A stretch of 64,000 bases of DNA, from the NCBI GenBank assembly GCA_964059195.1, contig CAXKWD010000001.1:218558484-218622483 (forward strand), written 5' to 3'. The position numbers were made by a program, and so were the translations under genes. Under the pieces are notes generated by a model. The model had not been told where the DNA came from and did no database searches. It saw nothing but the letters and a program-made list of their open reading frames with translations. How positions within the stretch are numbered: position 1 is the stretch's first letter; every line of letters begins with the position of its first letter. Shown piece by piece: positions 50,001 to 62,000 of the stretch. This DNA is from Ectobius pallidus (taxonomy: Eukaryota; Arthropoda; Insecta; Blattodea; Ectobiidae).

Positions 50001-53000
50001 ATTGAGGTTAAGTTAAATGAAGAGATTTGTGAACCTTGCACGTATGGAAAGGCACATCGCCTACCCTTTGGTACAAGAGAGAAGTCAAGTAAGCCTGGTG
50101 AGTTGATATCAACAGATGTGTGTGGTGCTTTTGATGAGTCATTCCAAAAGAAGCGATACTTTGTGTTGTTCAAAGATAATTATACAAAGTTTAGATACTG
50201 CTATTTTCTTGCACAGAAGTCAGAAGTGAGTGATGCATTGAAGGACTTTCTTAGGCATACAAAGACACTAGGATATTCTGTCAAAGAAATGTTAAGTGAC
50301 AACGGCAGGGAATTCGACAATGAAGAAGTTAGGTCTATTTTACGAGCAAACGGGATCACACAGCGCTTGACAGCTCCCTATACTCCTGAGCAAAATGGTA
50401 TTTCTGAACGGGACAATAGAACAATAGTTGAAATGGCTAGAACATTGAAGTACTCCAATCCAGAAGTAATCTATCCTGAAGGAATATGGGCTGAGTTGGT
50501 TAATACAGCTGTCTACATTTTAAATAGAACAGGAAAGTCATCTATAGATGGTGTTAGTCCTTATGAATTGTGGTTAGGAAAGAAGCCTAGAACAAAACAT
50601 CTTAGAATTATTGGTTCAAAGTGTTATGCACACATTCCAAGTCAGAAACGAAGAAAGATGGACAAGAAAGCTGTAAAAGGACACCTCATAGGGTATGATG
50701 GTGATGAACGGTTCAGAATTTGGATTAAAGAAGATCATAAAGTTATTCTGTCCAGAGATGTCAAATTTGAAGAAAAACTTGGTTGTTGTATTGAACAAGT
50801 CAAATTACCATTTCAAGATGTAAACAATGAAGATGAAAAAGTTCAAGAGAGTGATGAAGAAACCATCAAAGAAGATACCAGTAATAAGGAAGAATATGAA
50901 AGTGAGACCGATACAGAGATGGATGATGAAAGCCATAAAAATTATGAAGAAAAACAAGGTGTTTGGTTGAGAGATCGCTCATCCTTGAAGAAACCAAATT
51001 TCTTGAATGAATATGTTATGGCAGTAGAAAATCTTATTAATGTGAATAATGTTCCTGAAACATTTGAAGAAGCATTAAAACAAGAAAACAGTATTGATTG
51101 GAAAAGAGCAATGGACAAGGAAATTGGTTCATTAAGGGAAAATCAAACTTGGGAACTTGTAAATTTGCCAAAGGATGCCAAGGCAATACCATGTAAGTGG
51201 GTTTTCAGACTAAAAACCAATGCAGATGGCAGCATAGACAAGTATAAGGCTCGACTTGTTGTCAAGGGTTTCAATCAGCGCGAGGGTGTTGACTACAGTC
51301 AAACATTTAGTCCAGTTGCAAAAATGACAACTATTCGATCTATTTTAAGTGTTGCAGCAAATAAAGGGATGCATATTGCACAGTTTGATGTATCAACGGC
51401 CTTCTTGTATGGAGAACTTGAAGAGACAATCTATATGGTACAGCCAAGAGGGTATGAAGATGGCACTAACAAAGTATGTAAACTGAAGAAGAGCTTGTAT
51501 GGCTTAAAACAAGCGCCAAGATGCTGGAATAAGCGATTTGGGAATTTCTTACTTGGTCTTGGTTTTGAAGTGAGTCAAGCTGATCCGTGCTTGTATGTTA
51601 AAAATCAACATGGCAAACAATTACAAGTAGTTTTGTATGTGGATGATGGGTTAGTTGCAGCTACTGATCAGAAAGATTTGAAAAACTTTTTCGAGAAACT
51701 GAAAGCAGAATTTAAGGTCACAACGTCAGAGGCAACTTATTTCTTAGGCTTACAAATTGAACAAAGCAAAAATGGTAACATCAAGATTCATCAGGAAACA
51801 TATGCAAGGAGCATTTTGAAACGTTTCAATTTTTCAGAATGCAAGGCAGTGTCTACTCCAATGTTGAAAATTTCGGATGTTCAACAATCAGGGAAAGAAG
51901 ACAATGAAAAACAGAAGTTTCCATACAGAGAAGCTGTTGGAGCTTTAATGTATCTGATGCTTGGGACTAGGCCTGATCTAGCCTTCAGTGTGAGTGTCTT
52001 GTCAAGGACTCTTGAGAATCCTACCGCTGAAGATATATTAAGATTAAAAAGAGTGTTCAGATATGTGGCAGGAACAATTAACTATGGAATCACATATAAG
52101 TCAAAAATAAAAGGTGACAGTTTAGAGTGCTACAGTGATGCAGACTTCGGAGGATGTACAAAAACAGGGCGTTCAACATCTGGAGTTGTTATTAACTATG
52201 CTGGAGGAATTATTTCTTGGTTAAGTCAGCGACAGGCAATGGTGGCAACATCAACTACAGAGGCTGAAATAGTTGCTGCTCATGAGGCTGTGAAGGAAGT
52301 TATTTGGTTATCTAGACTATTTAATCAGATTACAAAGCTGAATCACATCCCCATGTTACATATTGATAATGCAGCAGCAGTAAAGTTAGCACAGAACCCT
52401 GAATTTCATCGTCGTACTAAGCACATAGATATCAAGTATTTTTTCATTCATGAAAAACTAGCTGAAAGAAAACTTGAAGTAGAACAGATTTCAACAGAGT
52501 GTCAAGTTGCAGACGTAATGACTAAACCTTTGAACAAGATTCGTTTGCAGATTTTATGTAATCAAATGGGATTATTGTAAAGTCAGTTTTTATTTTAGTT
52601 GACAAGGGAAAGTGTTAAATGAAGTTTTCAAATGTGTCAAATAAAATAAAAACGTTTTTTATTGGTGGCAACATTGGACCCACCATTGCCTGTGTGTGTT
52701 TTGTTTTTAATGGGTCATTAGGCTGACCCCTCTAAGGACAGTTTAGTTGTTGCTCGGAAATGTCCGTTACAAGAAGTAGTTGTGTTCACCATGTGTTCAG
52801 TTCAGTATTTCACTGTGTTAACATCAAGAAAGACTTGTTGTTTCAATGAAGGGCTTTAATGTGTTAATGCAGATTAGAACAAAATGGATTTTCAATGTTA
52901 TTAACAAATAAAGTACACTTGACTTATAAACTCTGCAAAGTTAGTTTTTAATAAATTTGTAAAGTTAAATTCACTGTACAACAAATTTGAACTTTTTCAG

Positions 53001-56000
53001 TCCTTTATATGAAACTTTGTGTTTCTGTACAAACAAAAGGTTCTTGATTCATATATCAAAATCAAAATGGTCCATCACGTACCGTTTTTGTAGGAGGCAC
53101 ACTTCTCATATGTATACAAGCACAATAATTTGAAAGCCAGCCAGCTGCTTTTTCTGCTCCTGACAGTTTAGTTTCAAACTCTTCATCACAAAAGACTGCT
53201 TTAATTTGTGGGCCAATAAAAACCCCTTCTTTTACCTTTGCCTCACTTAAATGTTTGAATTTGTTCCTGACATGCAAGAAAGCCACTCCTTTTCTGTCCA
53301 GAGCTTTTACAAATATTTTCATCAAACCGTGTTTAATGTGGAGTAGTGGAAGAAAGACACATTGCGGATTCACAAGTGGTTTATATGATGTTTTTGATGC
53401 CAGGAATGATTTTTTTCTACCTTCACATAACCCACATTTTAGCATACAGCATAAATGTGGATTTTTGGGGAAATGGTGCGTAGTAAACAAAAAATAATTA
53501 CAGATTCGTTATTTTCAACCAAAAATATACAAGAAACACATATTTCCATCTGAAGGTCATTTTTCATGTTGTACAGTCGGTCAAATAAAAAACGTCGGGC
53601 GGTATTTGATTAAGTATCACGAACGAGCATATGCGCATGTACAGGAAGACTTAAGGTTAGGTTCACACACGCCTCTTGTCTATCCATGTATTTTCTTGAT
53701 TATTTAGTCAGTTTTGTTCCAAAACAAACATGTATAGAAGGCTGTGGCTATATGTCTCACATCCGCCATATTCTTGGTTGCAAATTCTTATAATACTAAT
53801 AATTAATAAATTCGCAAGGAATATGATTATTCAAGGAGCATTTTTTAAAGATTTTATTTTATAATACCGGTACTTGTAGTGCAAAACAAATAACTTACGT
53901 TCAACTTCTGCAACCAATGTAGCATCGAAATACGCGGCCGACCAGATCGACGATTCCTATGAAAACTTCCGGTCGCATTAAGAAATATGGAACCTTCTCG
54001 ATGCTTCAGAGGCCTAAAAATGCTGGTCAGTTACAGCCCTAACTACACTTTCTTTCAAGCTAGCATTTGTAGGCCTATGTGGCGCGATGACACACAGCAA
54101 AATGAATTATGACAATACATTAAGTTGAATATCGTATGTTGCGCTTTCCACGTAGTTCATTTTTTCCCTCGTTCATTTTTTTCCCTCCTGCCGCATGGCC
54201 TCATATGTTCCGAGAATGTCCTGTATTTTATGTTTTTTATAGGAAACTTGTGAACTAATGCGTTAAAACTTTAATTTTAACTGCATACGAGTCCCGACGT
54301 TTTTTATTTGACCGACTGTACAGTGTTATTATTGTTAAAGTTGTACTTACATTACGATGTTTCCAGGTGGTCACAGTTCCTTCTTCGGAATGCTCAACAC
54401 TTTTGTCCACATCATCATGTACTCGTACTACCTGCTTGCAGCTCTTGGTCCTCGCTTCCAGAAGTTCCTGTGGTGGAAGAAATATCTCACTGTACTCCAG
54501 ATGGTAATGAAATATTCTCACTATAATTTTAAAAGCCCACACTTTAAAAAAAAAATCTCTTGTAATTCATTGTGTTATGAGTTACTCCTTTATTCTGTTA
54601 GTATTTCGGAGTCCAGCAATGTAGCTATAGTGGAGGCAACTTCTACATATACAACATTCTTCAAGGCAATGCCGACAGACCCTTATAATCCGCAGTAAAT
54701 AATTTGAAATGAGGGTGTCTTGGACAATAGAGTTGTATATTCTGGATTTTCAGCATGTTTTCTTGGCGTTTAACTTGCCTGACAGCCATTAGAATTTCGT
54801 GTGCAACCAATCAATGCTCATTTCTGAATTTTTTACATTTAAGCTATGACTCCACGTGGGCACCAGACGAGTGCCTTCAGTCAGTACCATATACCACTCC
54901 TTAAGTGCCAGACAATGGCTTAATCCTCAAAGCGTCCCGACTGTCTACATAGGTCTAGCCTCCACTATACCTATTTGTGCAATGCCTTACATAAGAAAAA
55001 AATTCTAGAATATTATATAAATATATAAAATGTGTACAAATAGTTTGTGTTCAGGGTAAAGGCGGTATTTATTTTATGCATGTTGAAAATTAGAAATAGA
55101 AGAAAACAATATAGACTTTAGTTTCCTCTAAAATGACTTAATTAATGCTGCAAGAGAAATTTAGTCTGCTGGAAGAGCCATTTCGTTACTTATTTGTTTT
55201 CCATTCCACTGACAAAATATAGATCCCGTTATTAACTCATTATTAATCGGTGGTGCTGAATCAATTTGCAAATTTCTTATGTAATATTTGGGCCTAAGAG
55301 ATATGAAAATGGGAACTGGAGAAAACTGCATAATGACGAGCTTCATATTCTGTACTCTTCACCATAAATAGTAAGAGTAATAAAATCACGGAGAATGAAA
55401 TGGGCTGGACATGTTGCATGCATGGGGGAGGAAAGACATACCTCAAAAGTATTCTCAGGGAGACCCAAAGGGAAAAGATCACTTGGAAGAACTAGACGTA
55501 GGTGGGAGAACAATATTAGGATAAATTTAAGGGAAGTAGGATTTGCGAGGGATGGTTGGATGGAGTTAGCACAGAATAGAGTTGAATGGCAGGCTCAGGT
55601 AAGCGCGGCCAGGCCTAACGAGAGGGAGGGGCAGCCAGGGCTGCAGCCCCGGAGCCCGGGCCCCAAAAGGGGGCCCGGCCGACCAGGTTTCTAAATTTAC
55701 TCTAAAATAAAATTGGTTATAAGTCAATAAACAGCTGAGTTATGTTTTATGTGTTTATTTTATCTGCATTGTCCGGTTGTATAACGGTGACACGGAATTA
55801 TTAGTTAATCTGAAACGGATTAATCTTGAAGAAAAATGGCTATTTTTTAAAGTATAAGCACAAATCTTTTTTGGACTCAACAGTACGCCTCACTAACGTT
55901 CGGCACTTAAAATCACAATTTTCAAAAGACTAAACTGGTACATTCAGATTAAATTGTTCCTAATTAGAACATTTTAATGCACTTTTCCATTTCCTGCCCG

Positions 56001-59000
56001 GCATCAGTTAACCGATTTGGTCCAAAATCAATAGGCTTCGTCCCATGGGCGTTATAAATGGTATACCAAGTTTTATGAAAATCCTATAAAGCGTATTTGA
56101 GTTATCGCGCTTACAGACACACGGACAGTCAGACAGTCCTGTCTACCAGACAATCTCATAAAGTACCGGTACTATTCTGGCACTTAATAATTATGTAATA
56201 TCATTACATAATCTTTTTGTTGCTTGCATTATAAAGGTAGTGAATTTAATATTTGACGGGGGCCCGGGAAAATTTGTCCCTGGGGCCCTTGCTTTCTTTC
56301 CACGGCCCTGAGCGCAGCAATGAATCTCCAGGTTCCATAAAATAGATAATATTCATGATTTATGTATAGCGTAGAGCTTTATCACTGGTACTCACTACTA
56401 AATTGCGGTATTTTGTTACCTGTTGGAGCGCTTTCAACCGCATGGAGCGGCCATCTTCAGCAACTGTTGCTGAAGATGGCCGCTCCATGCGGTTGAAAGC
56501 GCTCCAACAGGTAACAAAATACCGCAATTTAGTAGTGAGTACCAGTGATAAAGCTCTACGCTATACATAAATCATTAAGATTATCGCTACAGAATGGACA
56601 AAACTCAAGATAATATTCCTTTAGCTTGCTTTGGAATTGTCTATTGCCATTGAGGTAATTATATATGGACAAACAATTGCAAATAATTTGTCAGTTTCCT
56701 CTGAAACAAGAGCATATCACGTATTTCTTGAAGTTTTGAATGATTTATGTAACCCTGGGGTAGCCTGCAAATTGTCACAACACAGCAGGGTTATGACTAG
56801 GGACCGGATTTTTAGGTTTTTAAAAACACTGTTTTAGGTTTTCCATTAGGTGAAATAGTTTTTTTTAGGTTTTTGTCCAAAATATCGTTTTCGGTTAGAA
56901 TAATTGGTTTAATGAATTTGAATGTGCTACATAGGATTCAATACATAACACTTGTAAAGTTTAACTTAACAAAATTGACTTAAATTTGTGTAAACTTGCT
57001 TTAGGACAATATTATACAATTGAAGAAAGAAAGCACAAACAATCAAAAGAAGCAGTGAAAATAAGATTGTCTCACATTTCCTGGTTACAGTATATCACTA
57101 AATATCTTACACGATCCTCAACTGTGAAGTTCTTCCTGTTATCTCTTAGAATACATTTGAAGGCAGAAAATGTACTTTCAACCTCACATGACGTCAGCAG
57201 TGGTTGTTCGTACGAATATTTTAAAAGGAATACGCCGGTACTCTTACACTTCCTCTCTTGATACTGTCATCCTAGACGACATTGGATTGAACAAAACGCT
57301 GGTGCTATTAATTTCAACTCGACAAAAATTGTCTCTACGCAAAATATCGATTTATCAACTGACAAACAAAAAAGACAAAAAAAGTAGCCTAAATTAGATA
57401 TTTTAGGTTTTGTATCCCGTTTAGGTACATTTAGGTTTTCATACCCTATTTAGGTATTTTTAGGTGCCACAGAATTAATGTGGGTCAAAAGTGTGTAATC
57501 GCTTTTTGTTTTGAGAGTAAGGAAAAAAATAGGTAAAAACCTAAGAATCCGGTCCCTAGTTATGACACATTTCAATGCATGGTGCAATACATCGCCTGAA
57601 ATATTTAGCTATAGATGGCAGCTCGAAGCTGAGAACAGGGAACTGATGGTGTCAGGAATTAGACAACACTTTTCATCTATAGACATGCAAAGTGGTGCTT
57701 TGTATGTACGTATGTAGGCTATCAATAGACGGCCAGCAGTGATGTGTGCTGGTGCAGCAGTGAAAGGGTTAATCAGCAATGTTAAAAAATATTAATGGTA
57801 GGCCTATATTACCATAAACACTCAGCAATTATCTGTGGAATTGTAGTGTGTGTATTTATTTTCACAAAAAAATTCTCACATATAAATCACATTATTTACA
57901 TTAACCGGCGCACGGGTCGGTGTCGACCATACGTGCTCACTGCATACACTTAAATTATTACCCCATAAAAAACCCAATTGAAAAAAAAAACTATATTCTA
58001 TTATTTACATACCCCCAGACGTAACCCCCCACCCCCAAACAAGTAAAAATTTCATAGACACATAGACATTATTAAGACAAAAAACAAAAAGATAATAATA
58101 ATAAAAAAAAATAATAATACTTTGATTTCCTTAATTCTCTAAATCTAGGCTTTCTCTCATACATCTCACTTTCCGCAGAAATTTACATAACCCGTGCCAA
58201 TTGTGCTCATCCAGTAATAGATTTAGACATGCCTCCCTACTTCTTTGCGAGTTTAAAAATTTGTCGGGTAGCATCATAACTCTCCAGCGCTCTGTCACTA
58301 CACATCCCGCCAAGATATGAACCCAGGTTTCATTTCCCCTGCACATTGGGCAGATTCTCCCCCCTCCCTCATCCGAAATTCTCTGAGTTTTCCATCTTCC
58401 CAGGCGAATCCAGGCCATTGCTGCTCTATCTTCCGCACCCAATCTTTCTATATATGCTTCCCTTCCCCAATTAGCCTTTAATTCTGCTTGTAATTCTAAT
58501 GACACTTTACCATTACAATCAGCCTCGATGTTCTGCCTCTCGATATCAATTAGTCTCCCTCTTATCTTCTTCCAAATATTTTTTCTATTCTCAATCCCCT
58601 TTTCCCACACCCACCCCATCCCTATACCCTCCAAACCCTTTTTTATGTTGTAGGCCCAGTTTGTTGTTCCTAAATTCTCAAGTTGCTCATTGTAACAAAT
58701 AAATTTTAAAGATGTATCTTCAGCCGTTAATAAATTTAACCAGTATTTTATTGTCATAATTTTGAGTAGTACAGCAACCATAGATAAGTGAATTCCATGG
58801 ATAATCCGTAAAATATTGACTGGTTTACTTTTTCACCGAAAACTTGGTCAACTTATTTTTGTTCCTTATTTGTGATTTTTCTTTTATTACTGCAGTTTAT
58901 CATAGGTAATCCACAAGAGATTACAAGTTTATAAATAGATTTGTGACTGTGCATAAAGATAATGAAGATTATTTCTCTCTTAACAGATCCAGTTTGTGCT

Positions 59001-62000
59001 TGTAATGGTCCATGCCTTCCAGCTTCTCTTCATCGACTGCAACTACCCCAAGGCCTTCGTCTGGTGGATTGGAATGCATGCTGTCATGTTCTACTTCCTC
59101 TTCTCTGATTTCTACAAGCAGGCTTACAAGAAGAAACAGGCCAGACAGGTAATCCTATAAAAAAATAATGAACCCCCAAAAGTCTATATAAAGACCACCT
59201 GCGTGGTCACTGGCTTTGGATCCGCAAGTCCGGGTTCGATTACCAATATCTGCTCAGATTTTTCTGAAGTTTGGAGGTCTGCATAGTTGTGCACTCAGCC
59301 TTGTGTTACAAAGTGAGAAGCTACTTGATTGAGAAGTAACAGCTCCATTCATGGAAATCATTATTTATGTTTAGTTTAGTTTAGTTTAGTTTAGTGTATT
59401 TCATCCTCTGGATCATTACAAAATGATATGGGACACAATTTGATGGAGTTATACAATAAGTACTGTTGAAGTGGACAACAAAATACAATACAATACAATG
59501 CAAATTAATAAAATATAGATGATTACAATACAATACAATACAAATGAATAAAACATAGATGATTACAATGAAAATTATTAATTACTACAGGATTTAGCTT
59601 GCTTACATTGACTAGTCGAGACTATGAATGGAGTTGTTTTAGTTAAAACGTTGAGTCTAAGTAATCTTTAATACTAAGGAACTTGCCATTCAGGAGTATA
59701 TCTTTTAGTTTTCCCTTGAAAGTTTTGATGTTGGATTTTGTTATTTCTGGTGGCAGTTTATTGTACATGAGAATTCCTGTGTGAGATATAATATGTGGCT
59801 GTGGGTGTTGGCATGTGACCACATACCCTCCAATCCTGCCATCTACCTATAGTTGATTCTCACAGTGGTAGGATGCTAGGCCTAGACCCTCCACGGATGA
59901 AGTGCCATGGAGTTTAGTTTTTTTCTTAGCCTACATAGAGTATAATTGACTAAATTTCGTATTTCATGTGGTATAAAACAATCAATAATCTTAAGAGGTT
60001 CCGCCTAATATATATCACTATATTTTATCATATGGTATCACAGCTTGGGGCTCCTCATGTGAATTGGAAAGAGTTTTCATAATTCAAAAGAAAATTATTA
60101 GACTAATGCTAAATCTAGAATTCAACTCCCACTGCAGGGAATACTTTAAAGAACTGAAGGTGCTACCAATACCATGCATCTACATATTAGAAGCAGTAAG
60201 TTTCATTCACAAGAACAGACATACATACATAGACAACGATACAGTTCACAAATATTACACAAAAAACCACAACAACATTCACATCAGTAGTATCCGAACA
60301 ACAAAAAAACTAAATTCACTATCACACAGGGGAGTAACATTATTCAATATTTTCATTAAAAAGTTCCAATACACGGACTACAGGAAATACAGAACAAATG
60401 TTAAACATTTCCTACAGGAACACTGCTTTTACAGCATTAGTGAGTGCCTGGAGTACTTTAAGACAAGAAAATAGTGAACCTTAATACTCTTCTGGCATAT
60501 CTCAAACCATTATCACATCTCACAAAATTGTTAGTCAATCAAATATTTATGTTATGAAGGCATCAACTATTATACTGTACTTAAATATTATCTGCTTATC
60601 TTATAAGACTATTAAAAAATTAGTGTACAAATGTAAATGTATATTAGTGTATAAATGTAAATGTATAATTAGTGTATAATGTATAAATCCCACAGCAGGC
60701 TTCTGCTTCGAGGATAAACAAATAAACAAATATTCACTTACAGCCATAGGCGTAACCAGGCCGACCATATGGGGGGGGTTATAAAATCCAGGGGGGTCCG
60801 GGGGTCCTCCCCCGGAAAATTTTAAAAATTAAGACGCAAAATAATGAGTTTTAAGCTTCCGGGGCTCCACCCCCGGAAAATTTTAAAAATTAAGACGCAA
60901 AATTACGAGTTTTAAGCTTCCGGGGGTCCTCCCCCGGATAATTTTAAAAATTAAGACGCAAAATAACGAGTTTTAAGCTTCCCGCGCTTTATACTTGTAT
61001 TAAGTAATTTATGGGCAGACTTTAAAAAATCATACAATTTTCCTTTTTTTAATCAATGGGGGGGGTTCAAACCCCCAAAACCCCCCCCTCGGTACGCCTA
61101 TGCTTACAGCTGGAAGCTGAAGGAATACGTATTCAGGAATACAATAAAAATGATCACATCTGTTAAGCAAATTGATTTATAAACTTGTGTTGATTGGAAT
61201 TAGGCTACTTTTGAAACAACACTGTATAATTACATTAAAATTACATATAATAAATTGTGGCCCAATACGGGTTAATGTCTATAAATGTATTGAATTACCG
61301 AATTATTGATCAATGAGCACAGTGTCACAATAAATCTTGGCTTTACAGAAATTAGTAAAACTTTGTATTGTTCGTTTTTAAAATGTAAGAATTTGATAAA
61401 TATGCCTAATTAGGCAATTTGCATAACAGACGTAATCCATTTGTATTGTATTCCTGAATACTTTCTCCTTCAGCTTCCAGCTGTATTTGATTATGGTGGT
61501 ATATTAGGCAGAACCTCTTAAGATTATTGACTATACTATTTTCACTTTAAGGTCAAAGTAGATGTAAACAAACTCTAAAGTACCACTCCGCCGAGCATGT
61601 GACAAACCATGTGGAGTTTTACCCGCCACGGAATGAGGATTTGTGTGTATTCCAGTGTTCTCAATAGTACTTTTAAAATATTTTTTATGACATGCACCAT
61701 TGTTGAAAAATGTGATATTTATTTTGAAAAGATTGATACATCTGTACAAAATTAGGCTTAATATTAGTATTTAAGAAAGTCATAGACAGTTAACAAGAAG
61801 ATATTAACGAGTATAAAAAATTACTCTCAGTTTGCAATGTTGGCTGCCCACTTCAGAGGCGTTTCCTTGTTGAATTCATTAATTTCTGTTTGTAACCGCC
61901 CCAATCCTATCAGAGCTGTAAGTTACATTTAACTTTTGACGAAATTTCTAGCACACGACTTTGTTGTCCTCACGTACGTGTTGTAAAACCGATAAAAAAA

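Larger units (their letters stand above)
45761..52953 (+). mobile_element. Ty1/copia LTR retrotransposon, split by a nested LINE
   Basis: Two 341-bp direct repeats (45761-46101 and 52613-52953) enclose a primer-binding site, an open gag-pol frame and a polypurine tract, in sense orientation within intron 5 of the elongase gene. By eye the LTRs show no difference, implying a recent insertion. A LINE (46108-48535, opposite strand) separates the 5' LTR from most of the primer-binding site, so this copy is probably unable to start reverse transcription normally. The flanks (tagaa left, aattt right) do not match as a 5-bp target duplication. Confidence 0.95.
55290..56655 (+). pseudogene. LINE C-terminal end and 3' UTR with two insertions (intron 6)
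   Basis: Reads RYENGNWRKLHNDELHILYS, later IKSRRMKWAGHVACMG and RRRWENNIRINLREVGF; the frame resumes after the hAT insertion as AAMNLQVP then stop. The 3' UTR matches 341-410. Confidence 0.85.

Noticed and set aside
59366..59393. Telomere-like TTTAG repeat
   Set aside because: It is not the insect TTAGG unit and sits at the 3' tail position of a LINE fragment.
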